This document shows, piece after piece, positions 47,690 to 56,118 of a stretch of 64,000 nucleotides of DNA. The notes beneath the pieces are model-generated. The model saw nothing but the letters and a program-made list of their open reading frames with translations. It did not search any database and was not told the DNA's origin. Position 1 is the stretch's first letter. Every line of letters starts with the position of its first letter. The position numbers and the translations under genes are program-made. Source of the stretch: Corynebacterium sp. HS2168-gen11 (GTDB lineage: Bacteria > Actinomycetota > Actinomycetes > Mycobacteriales > Mycobacteriaceae); the NCBI RefSeq assembly GCF_024834075.1, contig NZ_JANUXR010000005.1, positions 62,001 to 126,000 on the forward strand, written 5' to 3'.

Positions 47690-48445
47690 TTATGAGCGCA
47701 CGTCTCTGCGACTATTCATCACAAACGCCGCCACCCCGAACACCACGATCCACCCAATGATCATGCCCACGTTAAAAGCCGTTGGTTGCAGTGTCATAAA
47801 CTCCCAACCTACCCCCTGAGGAGAAGGTTGCGTGAGCTGGTAAATCCTCGCCCCCGGCGCCATCAACCACAGCGGCACCAGCGCCGAAACTTGCGAAGCC
47901 GCGAGCGTAATAAACTGCTCGATGAGGGCGATCCACACTACTGGCAGCGCCACGGCCGCAATTCTCGACTTCGTCAGCATTGCAATACCTGCGGTGATCA
48001 CGCCAAACACCAGTATCGTGAGCAGTACGTGCCACACCACGCCGCGTTCAACGTCGTCAAACTTTATTCCGAATCCCATGGCTATTCCCAGCGCCAGGAG
48101 AATGCCGACAACAATATTCACTGCCAGGAACACGTAGTTGACGATGATCCTGCCCAGCAGCCAGCTCCAGCGGTTCGCTTGAGTCAGATATGCATGCGCG
48201 TGCAGATGATTACCAAGCATGCCGGTGATCGTCGCACCCATAAATGCCAGCGCAATCATGGTAAAAATTGGAAATCCGAACCCAATTTCCTCCCATGTCA
48301 GCGTCACATCTGGATTCTCCCGAAACATTCCGATCAGCGTGATTGGCCCATAGATACTGCCGGTCAGCAATATCGCATACACAATTGTCGCGCGCGCGGT
48401 CAGCAGTTTGATGGTTTCGCTTCGTGTCGCATTGAAAATACTCAT
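47690..48445 (-). CDS. ABC-2 type exporter permease
   Basis: Membrane protein of 251 aa with six hydrophobic segments; layout of ABC-2 permeases of antibiotic or lantibiotic exporters (ATRSETIKLLTARATIVYAI at the start, six helices after). It lies 9 bp after its ATPase gene, with AGGAGA before the ATG. The substrate is unknown. The pair and the two-component system just upstream in the same direction probably form one response unit. Confidence 0.8.
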   Translation of the reverse strand: MSIFNATRSETIKLLTARATIVYAILLTGSIYGPITLIGMFRENPDVTLTWEEIGFGFPIFTMIALAFMGATITGMLGNHLHAHAYLTQANRWSWLLGRIIVNYVFLAVNIVVGILLALGIAMGFGIKFDDVERGVVWHVLLTILVFGVITAGIAMLTKSRIAAVALPVVWIALIEQFITLAASQVSALVPLWLMAPGARIYQLTQPSPQGVGWEFMTLQPTAFNVGMIIGWIVVFGVAAFVMNSRRDVRS

Positions 48446-48454
48446 CGTTGTCTC

Positions 48455-49411
48455 CTATTTCGTTCCCGCGGTGTATTCCTGCGCTGCAGCGGTGGCTTCC
48501 ATAAACCTTTGTTCCAAATGCTTTCTTTGCGACGCCATCTTCGTAATCAATATCTGATGCTCTTGCGCAAGTGTGGCGATCTTTACTCGCATCTCATGGT
48601 CGCTAAGCTCACGTGGCACTTCTATCCGCAACATGTCCTCGTCGCGAACCACTTCTACCCCCTGAAGAAGAGTGTGCAACAGCGCTGCTTGCGCGGTTTC
48701 GACTTCCACCACCACTTGATCATTCAAAAACTCATCGAGCTCGTATTCTCCAATGAGCTCACCTTTACCAATGACCACTACTCGGTCTGCGATCAGTTCC
48801 ATTTCGGTCAGCAGGTGCGAGGACACTAACACAGCGCGCCCTTGCTGCGCGAAGTCTTGAATAACCTTGCGCATCCACATCACGCCTTCTGGATCCAAAC
48901 CATTGACTGGTTCATCCATAATCAGATGTTGCGGATCACCGAGCAGTGCTGCAGCTAATCCGAGGCGCTGTTTCATACCGAGTGAGTAGTTTCCTGCTCG
49001 CTTATTCGCCGCAGATGTAAGTCCTACCAGCTCAAGGCATTCATCAACGCGAGTGGTAGAAATACCAGCTCCTGCGGCGATGGCACGCAGGTGATTCCGG
49101 CCGGTAATGCTTGGATCGAACCAGTTGGCATCCAGCAGTGCACCTGCCACCTGCATTTTGTTGCTCAGTGATGCAAACGTCCCGGAATAGCCGGCCCCCT
49201 GAAAGATGACTTCCCCGGTTGTTGGGCTATCCAGCCCGAGCATGCAGCGCATGGTGGTGGATTTACCTGAGCCATTTGGCCCGAGGAATCCGGTAACAGT
49301 TCCGTCCGGCACAACAAATGAAAGATTCGTAATTGCCGGTGCCTGACCGTACCGCTTACTCAAATTCTTAACTGTGATCATGATTTTCATTATGTTCATG
49401 CTCGCAGCCAA
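48455..49411 (-). CDS. ABC exporter ATP-binding protein
   Basis: ATPase of 318 aa of the CcmA/NodI-like exporter class. Walker A GPNGSGKSTT (about residues 45-54), signature YSLGMKQRLGLA, Walker B LIMDEPVNGLDPEG, switch SSHLLTEMEL, then a C-terminal domain of about 90 residues. A TTG start at 49411 is chosen because AGAAGGA lies 5 nt upstream of it; the ATG codons after it (49399, 49381) have no such site. It follows the response-regulator gene after 60 bp. Confidence 0.85.
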   Translation of the reverse strand: MAASMNIMKIMITVKNLSKRYGQAPAITNLSFVVPDGTVTGFLGPNGSGKSTTMRCMLGLDSPTTGEVIFQGAGYSGTFASLSNKMQVAGALLDANWFDPSITGRNHLRAIAAGAGISTTRVDECLELVGLTSAANKRAGNYSLGMKQRLGLAAALLGDPQHLIMDEPVNGLDPEGVMWMRKVIQDFAQQGRAVLVSSHLLTEMELIADRVVVIGKGELIGEYELDEFLNDQVVVEVETAQAALLHTLLQGVEVVRDEDMLRIEVPRELSDHEMRVKIATLAQEHQILITKMASQRKHLEQRFMEATAAAQEYTAGTK

Positions 49412-49471
49412 CTTGATCCTTCTACAGGAGGAGATTCACACAATCATCCTCAAGTATGACCATCTCTTTTC

Positions 49472-50200
49472 TCAACCCCCTGAGGAAGACGGATCCACTA
49501 ATCCAACCCGTATCGCAAACAACGCCGCATGCACTCGATCCCTAGAACCAGTTTTGGACAAAATCCGCCCGACATGCGTTTTCACCGTCGGCAGCGAAAT
49601 AAACAGCCGCTGCGCAATTTCTTGATTCGACCATCCAAAGCTCATGCAGGCCAGCACTTCTGCTTCTCGTTCGGTGAGATTATCCAACAACCCCTGATTC
49701 AGCACTGCCAATTGCTGCTTATCCACGCGCACTTCTTCTTCGCTCACCGGCGTCATCTCTGCTTTCGACTGCCGCAAATGACGAAACAGTTTCATCGTCG
49801 CACTTGGACTAATGACCGCTGAACTTTCTCCAACGGTCCGTACAGATTCGATGAGTGCTTCTGGCGAACTATCTTTCAGCAAAAACCCTGATGCGCCGGC
49901 TTCCACCGAAGCGACAACGTAGTTATCCGTGTCGAAAGTGGTCAGCACAATCACCCGAATAGGCTGCCCCTCAGGGGTTTGCAGTTTCTGCTGGACAATG
50001 GCTTTTGTGGCTTCGATTCCATTCATCCGTGGCATCTGAATATCCATCAGGACCACGTCGACAGGCTCTCGCGTCGCAAGCGCCAGGGCCTGTTCGCCGT
50101 CGTCGGCTTGCCATACCACCTCTAAATCGTCTTGCGAGTCCAAAACCATTGCAAACCCGGCGCGTACCAGCGCCTGATCGTCAGCGAGCCCTATTTTCAT
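49472..50200 (-). CDS. NarL/LuxR-family response regulator
   Basis: DNA-binding response regulator of 242 aa. Receiver domain with KIGLADDQALVRAGFAM, the phospho-acceptor Asp in VVLMDIQMPRMNG, and VLTTFDTDNY; a linker of about 25 residues; then a LuxR-type helix-turn-helix LTEREAEVLACMSFGWSNQEIAQRL with TVKTHVGRILSKTGSRDRV. GGAGGGGAA precedes the ATG, which overlaps the kinase stop by 3 nt, so the pair is translationally coupled. A frame to 50236 lies inside the kinase gene and is unlikely. Confidence 0.92.
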   Translation of the reverse strand: MKIGLADDQALVRAGFAMVLDSQDDLEVVWQADDGEQALALATREPVDVVLMDIQMPRMNGIEATKAIVQQKLQTPEGQPIRVIVLTTFDTDNYVVASVEAGASGFLLKDSSPEALIESVRTVGESSAVISPSATMKLFRHLRQSKAEMTPVSEEEVRVDKQQLAVLNQGLLDNLTEREAEVLACMSFGWSNQEIAQRLFISLPTVKTHVGRILSKTGSRDRVHAALFAIRVGLVDPSSSGG

Positions 50201-51426
50201 TTCCCCTCCAGCGGCAGCGTCACATGTACCTTCCATCGTCCCATATCGTCGGCACCAATCTCAGCATGCCCACGCAAAATTTCCGCCCGTTCTCGAATCC
50301 CGACCACACCGCGCCCGCTTCCCGCCGTATTCGCCATTCCCGCGCCGAGTGCGTTACTAATGGTGACAGACAGTTCGCCGGTGGTGCGCCAGTCAATTTC
50401 TGCGCTTATCGACGCCCCTGCGGCATGTTTCATTGCGTTGGTCAGCGATTCTTGCACAATGCGAAACACACTGAGCCCAGTCTTTTCGCTCACCTGCGCA
50501 GGAGTTCCTAGCACCCGATAGTCGATATTCACACCGGTGCGTCGCACCTGCTTGACGAGGTCTTCAATAGCACTGATCCCTGAGTTGATTTCTAGGTCGC
50601 GTTCATGTTTGTCAGGTTCTGCCAGCACACTTAACAGCGAACGCATTTCTGCCAGTGCACTTCGCCCGGTTTCGCCAATGACGGATAAGGCTTCCAGGGC
50701 TTTTGCTGGATCTTTTTTACCTGCAAACCTACCGCCATCTGATTGCGCAATAATCACCGTGAGCGAATGGGCGATAATGTCATGCATTTCACGTGCAATG
50801 CGGTTGCGTTCCAGCACAGCTGAGAGTGCAGCACGTTCTTCTAGGATTTTGACTTGATAGCGCTGCTCAAAGGTGGTGCTGCCAGTTTTCCAAAACACTG
50901 CGATTGATCCCCATGTCAACGCCGTGGAAAACAGTCCGACAATTAATCCGGCACCTCCGAGTTCCTTCAGTTGCACATATCGCTGACTGTCATAGAAGAA
51001 GAATGGGTAAGTGACGGATAGAATCATGCCGACCTCACTGCCGATGAGCAGTGTCAAAAGCCACTGGCGGCGATGTTTAAAGAAGTTCGCGGCAATGTAC
51101 CAAGTTTCAAAACAAACAATGATCCAGGCAAGTGGCAAAACCATCCACGGGGATAATGCGAGCAAAAGCAGTCCACCTGCAACAACGCTCACCCCCTGAT
51201 AAGGATAAAAGCGTTGCAGTATTAAGCCCACAAACACTACTGCAAGGCCAGTCCACGCAAATCCAATGTGCACTGGTTTGAGCCATTCAGCCATGTGCAG
51301 CATTTTGAAGTCTTCATAAAAAATGCCTGGTTCACTCGCAGTCACAAAAGCAAGTACAACAACAACTTGAATCATTAGTTGTATCCAGAAGCTAGTGCTG
51401 CGGAAAGTCTGTTTGATCCGGCTCAT
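50197..51426 (-). CDS. Sensor histidine kinase of the NarL partner class
   Basis: Membrane kinase of 409 aa. Four to six hydrophobic segments lie in the first 190 residues with no large extracellular domain, so it probably senses within or at the membrane. HisKA_3 phosphoacceptor: RNRIAREMHDIIAHSLTVII. The HATPase domain ends with SGRGVVGIRERAEIL, the G2 box of this class. Kinases of this form beside an ABC-2 exporter often respond to envelope or antibiotic stress; haem-responsive HrrS/ChrS kinases of corynebacteria belong to the same broad class. Which signal applies here cannot be seen. Confidence 0.88.
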   Translation of the reverse strand: MSRIKQTFRSTSFWIQLMIQVVVVLAFVTASEPGIFYEDFKMLHMAEWLKPVHIGFAWTGLAVVFVGLILQRFYPYQGVSVVAGGLLLLALSPWMVLPLAWIIVCFETWYIAANFFKHRRQWLLTLLIGSEVGMILSVTYPFFFYDSQRYVQLKELGGAGLIVGLFSTALTWGSIAVFWKTGSTTFEQRYQVKILEERAALSAVLERNRIAREMHDIIAHSLTVIIAQSDGGRFAGKKDPAKALEALSVIGETGRSALAEMRSLLSVLAEPDKHERDLEINSGISAIEDLVKQVRRTGVNIDYRVLGTPAQVSEKTGLSVFRIVQESLTNAMKHAAGASISAEIDWRTTGELSVTISNALGAGMANTAGSGRGVVGIRERAEILRGHAEIGADDMGRWKVHVTLPLEGK

Positions 51427-51595
51427 ACTAGCCAGTCTACTCGGAGATCGCTGCGTGAAACTTCAGGCTGCGGTATGAGACGGAAATGTTCTAAAATGAT
51501 TTTCGCTAGTGATATTTCGACTTATATATCATCGTCATTGTTGTGTTTTCTTAATACTGAAACACACCTGTTGAGTGAAGAACAGAAAGCTAATT

Positions 51596-53167
51596 ATGTC
51601 ACGAAATCGTTTGTTGACACTATTGTCTTTTGCAACAGTGTCGTCATTGCTCGTCGGTGCGAACCAGGCAGTTGCCACTGATGCGTTACCTGAAATTCAG
51701 ATCACTGAAGCAAGCACGGGTTTTGGCCCTGGTAGCCCTGTAAACGTGCGCTATCTTGAAGTTTTCAACACCACCAATCACACTATCGATTTGGATGGCT
51801 GGACAGTAAAACTTGAAGATTCCGATGGTTGGGAAATCAGCGGTGGTTCGGAAAGTTTCCAGCACACGGCTACGGTTGCCGCTGGTCAGCGCGCGTATTA
51901 CCAGCTCGGAAATGATCCGGTCGATCCTGATCGTCCAAAAAATAACTCAGGTGCAACCGTGCAGCAGCATGGAGTGTCATTCTTGGTGCTTGCACAACTG
52001 GCGTATCACCAAAGCACGACTCAAATCTCACTCTATAATGCACAAAATGTAAAAGTTGATACCATCAAGCTCGGCGAGATTCCGCCACAGCAAGCAGTGT
52101 CGACGCAACGTTTTGATAATAGTCTTGAAGAAACTTTCGTTGCACCACAGACCTTTGGATCTGGACTTGATCGCGCGTCTATCCCGACCCAAGCCAGCAC
52201 CTATACTCCAAAGCCGGCGAATGATTATTTCCTCGTAGTCGATGAACCAATTCCAGCAGCACATACAGTCATTGAAAATGTAAGAGATTTGCCTGCTGGC
52301 ACTACGTTCCGTTGGCAAACGCAACCGGATCCACGCGCTGATCGAACCACCACTGGTGTGATAGTGGTGCACTATCCGGATAATTCTGAGGAAACTGTCA
52401 CTGTCGAGTTCCTCACTGAAGCTCATAAGAAAAAGGAAAATACTCGTCACAATCCAGTAGCTGCAAGTCCTACGGTCACTGTTGGTGCTCAGGTTCCAGC
52501 AGCTCGCACTGGTATTGCAAATGCCGACGAGTTGCCTACCACAGCAACGTTTAGCTGGCAGACTCAGCCAGATTTGTCACAGGCAGGTAGCACTTCCGGA
52601 ATTGTGTTGATCACCTATGCCGATGGTTCGACGACGCGCGTTGAGGTTCGATTCCAGGTGAACGCGAAGCAAACCGTTGCTCCTACAACCAGCAGCAAGA
52701 CCACTGCTCCTAAGACGACGCCACGCAAAACTACCGCACCTCAAACGAGCAGCGCAAAACCTACCACCACACCGCGCAAAGAACCTGCTCCTACCACCAC
52801 ACCACGCAAGACAACTGCCCCTAAGACAAGCAGCAAAACTACCGCGCCTAAAACGACGCCACGCAAAACCACTGCACCTCAAACGAGCAGCGCAAAACCT
52901 ACCACCACACCGCGCAAAGAACCTGCTCCAGCAACCTCGACTGCCACACAAAAACCGGCACCAAAGCCAACCACCTCTCAGCCAACGAAGCAGCAGCCGG
53001 TCCCAACTACCAGCAGCACTGCTCCACAGCCAGGTTCTTCACAGACCACCATCATTACAAGTGTTGTGTCTGTATTGACCGTGCTTGCTGCGATCGTGGC
53101 AGCGTTGGTAGGACTGATGCGCAACAACGTTGGTACGGCATTCAAGCTGGGTAATTTCCGTTTCTAA
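51596..53167 (+). CDS. Surface protein with lamin-tail domain, two Rib-like modules and TPRK/TTAP repeats
   Basis: Exported protein of 523 aa. A signal peptide (about 1-29, cut near AVA-TDA) is followed by a lamin-tail (LTD) domain (about 30-180: EIQITEASTGFGPGSPVNVRY, LEVFNTTNHTIDLDGWTVKL). Two Rib/YPDG-type modules follow (about 205-275 and 290-355), each with a VPAARTG or IPAAHTV start and a YADGS or YPDNS turn. A Thr/Pro/Lys-rich stalk (about 360-480) comes next, then a C-terminal membrane helix and the tail KLGNFRF. No LPXTG. The stalk contains a 77-bp direct repeat. ATG chosen at 51596 with AGAAAG upstream; a GTG at 51575 is possible. LTD domains occur in secreted nucleases and adhesins; a surface-adhesive role is inferred. 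Confidence 0.78.
   Translation: MSRNRLLTLLSFATVSSLLVGANQAVATDALPEIQITEASTGFGPGSPVNVRYLEVFNTTNHTIDLDGWTVKLEDSDGWEISGGSESFQHTATVAAGQRAYYQLGNDPVDPDRPKNNSGATVQQHGVSFLVLAQLAYHQSTTQISLYNAQNVKVDTIKLGEIPPQQAVSTQRFDNSLEETFVAPQTFGSGLDRASIPTQASTYTPKPANDYFLVVDEPIPAAHTVIENVRDLPAGTTFRWQTQPDPRADRTTTGVIVVHYPDNSEETVTVEFLTEAHKKKENTRHNPVAASPTVTVGAQVPAARTGIANADELPTTATFSWQTQPDLSQAGSTSGIVLITYADGSTTRVEVRFQVNAKQTVAPTTSSKTTAPKTTPRKTTAPQTSSAKPTTTPRKEPAPTTTPRKTTAPKTSSKTTAPKTTPRKTTAPQTSSAKPTTTPRKEPAPATSTATQKPAPKPTTSQPTKQQPVPTTSSTAPQPGSSQTTIITSVVSVLTVLAAIVAALVGLMRNNVGTAFKLGNFRF
52715..52929 (+). repeat. Direct 77-bp repeat in the surface-protein stalk
   Basis: 52715-52791 and 52853-52929 are nearly identical (few differences), with a period of 138 bp or 46 codons. 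They encode a TTPRKTTAPQTSSAKPTTTP-type unit rich in Thr, Pro and Lys. The high identity suggests a recent duplication and possible copy-number variation between strains. Confidence 0.8.
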
Positions 53168-53273
53168 GCGCAGATTGCAGCACTACGATTGCCAGCAATT
53201 TCGCGTAAGTAAGTATTACAATTACATATCTGCATGTCATACGCACTATTTGTAATAGTTGCAAGCGCATTCG

Positions 53274-53316
53274 CCCCTCAGGTGTTCACGAACTGAACGA
53301 ACCCCTGAGGGGTTTT
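53274..53316 (+). terminator. Terminator of the surface-protein gene
   Basis: CCCCTCAGG (53274-53282) pairs with CCTGAGGGG (53304-53312) across 21 nt, then TTTT. The right arm contains a copy of A(A/C)CCCCTGA; the left arm is nearly its inverted partner. Beyond it, up to the NrdR boxes, I see nothing else in this gap. Confidence 0.72.
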
Positions 53317-53401
53317 ACATTACATGGGAAATTACATGGGTGTAAGTAATCCCACGTTTTCTACATATAGCCCCTCATACTCACACAATGACATCAGACA
53401 A

Positions 53402-53448
53402 CCACAATATATAGAAAAGACAATCGTCTAAATCTACATATCTAGTAG
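53402..53448 (+). promoter_or_regulatory. Candidate NrdR box pair upstream of nrdDG
   Basis: The core CAATATATAG (53405-53414) fits the NrdR consensus CWATATATWG exactly. A poorer copy, ACATATCTAG (53436-53445, 7 of 10), starts 31 bp later, the spacing typical of NrdR box pairs (about three helical turns). NrdR represses ribonucleotide reductase genes in many bacteria. Confidence 0.6.
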
Positions 53449-53476
53449 ATTTACCATCTGTCCGAGGTCTAATCTT

Positions 53477-55252
53477 TTGCTCATGAGCAACATGAATATC
53501 GATTCCTATCTCACTCGCGCCGACTGGCGAGTGAATGCGAATGCAAACCAGGATTATTCCTTAGGCGGCATGATTCTAAATACAGCTGGCCGCGAAATCG
53601 CAAACTATTGGCTTGATGAGGTCTTTTCCCCTGAAGCAGGTCTCGCCCACCGTGATGGCGCTCTCCACATTCACGACCTCGATATGCTTTCGGGCTATTG
53701 CGCCGGCTGGTCGCTCCGCTCGTTGCTAGAAGAAGGCTTCGGTGGCATTCGCGGTGCGATTTCTTCTGCTCCGCCAAAGCATTTCAGCTCTGCTTGCGGC
53801 CAAGTGGTCAATTTCCTTGGCACCTTACAAAATGAATGGGCTGGCGCTCAAGCTTTCAGTTCCTTCGATACCTACATGGCGCCGTTTGTCCGTCTGGACA
53901 ATCTCACCTACGAACAGGTCTACCAAAACCTGCAGGAAATGGTCTTCAATCTCAACGTGCCTTCTCGTTGGGGCAGCCAAACGCCATTTACCAATCTCAC
54001 CTTTGATCTGCACTGCCCAGATGATCTGCGCGATCATTATCCATTCATCGGCGGCGAGATGGTCGATTTCACCTACGGCGAACTCCAAGCCGAGATGGAC
54101 ATGATCAACAAGGCTTTTACGGCAGTGCTCACAGAAGGCGATGCGCTTGGGCGACCTTTTACCTTCCCAATCCCAACCTATAACATCACAAAAGATTTCG
54201 ATTGGGATAGCCCAATTACCGAGGCAATCTTTGAAATGTCCGCCAAATACGGCCTGGCATATTTCCAAAACTTCATCAATTCTGATCTTGACCCTGGCAT
54301 GATCCGCTCGATGTGCTGCCGGTTGCAGTTGGATCTGCGCGAACTGCTCAAACGCGGAAATGGTTTGTTTGGCTCGGCAGAACTAACCGGCTCGATCGGT
54401 GTAGTCACATTAAACTGCGCCCGCCTAGGATACCTCCACGCCGGTGATCCACAAGCCCTGATCAGCGCGGTAGATTCCTTAATAGATATTGCCATTGATA
54501 CCCTCGAACGCCGCCGGGTCTTCGTCGCAAAGCAAATCGATGCCGGCTTATATCCGTACACCAAGCGCTGGTTGCCGAGCCTGGATAACCATTTCTCGAC
54601 GATCGGCGTCAATGGTTGTAATGAAATGGTGCGCAATTTCTTTGGCGACACCAAAGACATCACCACCGCAGAGGGCAAGCAATTTGTAGTTGACCTGCTC
54701 GAACACATCAATGCTCGCTTAATGCAAGCTCAGGAGGACACCGGCCACCTGTATAACCTCGAGGCCACCCCGGCTGAGGGCACTACTTACCGGTTTGCCA
54801 AGGAGGACGCGGCGCGGTATCCAGATATTCTTCAAGCGGGCGTCCCGGAGCATCCGTACTACACCAATTCTTCCCAGCTGCCGGTATCTTATACCCCTGA
54901 TCCGTTTGCGGCCTTAGAGCATCAGGAGCAATTGCAGCAGCAATACACCGGTGGCACAGTGCTGCATCTGTACATGGGTGCGGCGATGAGCGACGGCAAG
55001 GCTTGTGCAAAATTGGTGCGCCGCGCGTTGGAGAATTACCGACTGCCATATATTACGATCACGCCAACGTATTCGATTTGCCCTGAACACGGCTATATCA
55101 GCGGCGAGCATCATAGCTGTCCGCAGTGCGGGTCGACGACCGAGGTTTGGACTCGGGTGATGGGATATTTCCGTCCGGTTCATAGCTTCAACGTGGGCAA
55201 AAAGGGCGAGTTTGCCGAGCGCACCTACTTCGATGAAGCCCTCATCTCCTAG
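53477..55252 (+). CDS. nrdD: Anaerobic ribonucleoside-triphosphate reductase
   Basis: Class III ribonucleotide reductase of 591 aa that makes deoxyribonucleotides without oxygen, using a glycyl radical. The N-terminal part lacks a clear ATP-cone and begins near the core (SYLTRADWRVNANANQDYSL). HIHDLDMLSGYCAGWSL, SACGQVVNFLGTLQNEWAGAQAFSSFDTY and LNVPSRWGSQTPFTNLTFDL belong to the catalytic barrel. The C-terminal metal site is CPEHGYISGEHHSCPQCG, and the radical site is RVMGYFRPV with Gly563. GAGG lies 9 nt before a TTG at 53477; an ATG at 53483 is the alternative. Overlaps nrdG. Its presence predicts a facultatively anaerobic life-style. Confidence 0.93.
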   Translation: MLMSNMNIDSYLTRADWRVNANANQDYSLGGMILNTAGREIANYWLDEVFSPEAGLAHRDGALHIHDLDMLSGYCAGWSLRSLLEEGFGGIRGAISSAPPKHFSSACGQVVNFLGTLQNEWAGAQAFSSFDTYMAPFVRLDNLTYEQVYQNLQEMVFNLNVPSRWGSQTPFTNLTFDLHCPDDLRDHYPFIGGEMVDFTYGELQAEMDMINKAFTAVLTEGDALGRPFTFPIPTYNITKDFDWDSPITEAIFEMSAKYGLAYFQNFINSDLDPGMIRSMCCRLQLDLRELLKRGNGLFGSAELTGSIGVVTLNCARLGYLHAGDPQALISAVDSLIDIAIDTLERRRVFVAKQIDAGLYPYTKRWLPSLDNHFSTIGVNGCNEMVRNFFGDTKDITTAEGKQFVVDLLEHINARLMQAQEDTGHLYNLEATPAEGTTYRFAKEDAARYPDILQAGVPEHPYYTNSSQLPVSYTPDPFAALEHQEQLQQQYTGGTVLHLYMGAAMSDGKACAKLVRRALENYRLPYITITPTYSICPEHGYISGEHHSCPQCGSTTEVWTRVMGYFRPVHSFNVGKKGEFAERTYFDEALIS

Positions 55253-55883
55253 CCTGCCAATCGCTGGCATTATCCCATTTTCCGCAACCGACTGGCCAGG
55301 CAATATCACAGTGAGCATCTTTACCCAAGGATGCCCACTGCGCTGCGGGTATTGCCACAATCCGACTTTGCAGCCAATGCGTCCAACCACGCTGACGCTT
55401 GACGACGCTTTGCTGGTGGCACAATCTCGGCGGACACTCATTGATGGGGTGGTCATATCAGGGGGTGAACCTCTGATGCACGCGGGATTACCTGCGGCAA
55501 TTGCCAAGCTTCATGCTGCTGGTTTTGCCGTTGGGCTGCACACTTCGGGATTTTCGCCAGCCAAGATTCGTACGCTTGTGGCAAGCCCTGCGACCACGCC
55601 TGATTGGATCGGCTTGGATATTAAGGCAATGCCGCAAGATATGGAACTTGTGATTCAGCGTCCGGGCCATATCGGCAATCGGGTGTGGGAATCCTTGGCG
55701 ATTCTGCAAGCAGCCGAGGTGGATTTACAAGTGCGCACAACTGTGTGGTCGCCAAGTCCGGTGCAACGTCATCTTGACCAGCTGATAGAGAAGGTCAAAG
55801 GATATGGTTTGCAGCTCGTGGTACAGCAAGCACGGGATGCGAACGGAAATCCGTGGCATCCGGAATCTATGGCATCTGCGTAG
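55233..55883 (+). CDS. nrdG: Anaerobic ribonucleotide reductase-activating protein
   Basis: Radical SAM activase of 216 aa that installs the glycyl radical on NrdD. The iron-sulfur motif is CPLRCGYCHN (Cys-x3-Cys-x2-Cys), with TVSIFTQG before it and VVISGGEPLMHAGL (GGE motif for SAM) after it; DWIGLDIKAMP follows. The ATG at 55233 overlaps the end of nrdD by 20 bp; a TTG at 55212 is less likely. Converges with rpoC on a shared terminator. Confidence 0.92.
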   Translation: MKPSSPSLPIAGIIPFSATDWPGNITVSIFTQGCPLRCGYCHNPTLQPMRPTTLTLDDALLVAQSRRTLIDGVVISGGEPLMHAGLPAAIAKLHAAGFAVGLHTSGFSPAKIRTLVASPATTPDWIGLDIKAMPQDMELVIQRPGHIGNRVWESLAILQAAEVDLQVRTTVWSPSPVQRHLDQLIEKVKGYGLQLVVQQARDANGNPWHPESMASA

Positions 55884-56024
55884 GACAAGGGGCACCTGCG
55901 TCAGTGTTTGCTGCGAGGCTGGGGTGTCAGCCGGCGCTGCACTCCACGCTGAGCTGCGGTGCACCCGGGCAGCACGCCCACACCTCGCTCCCACCCCACA
56001 CTCACCGCAATCCGTTTTCAAACC

Positions 56025-56064
56025 AAAAGCCGCCACCTCCTTGTTTCAGGAGCTGGCGGCTTTT
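56025..56064. terminator. Bidirectional terminator between nrdG and rpoC
   Basis: AAAAGCCGCCA (56025-56035) pairs with TGGCGGCTTTT (56054-56064), and CCTCC pairs with GGAG inside; A-run and T-run on opposite sides serve both converging operons. Confidence 0.85.
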
Positions 56065-56118
56065 GTTATCTACTGCAGACCGTATTAGAAGAAATTGCGG
56101 GTTCTACTCATACGTTGC

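Noticed and set aside
51596..53167. Sortase LPXTG anchor on the surface proteins
   Set aside because: None of the four membrane-anchored exported proteins has LPXTG or a close variant before its C-terminal helix.
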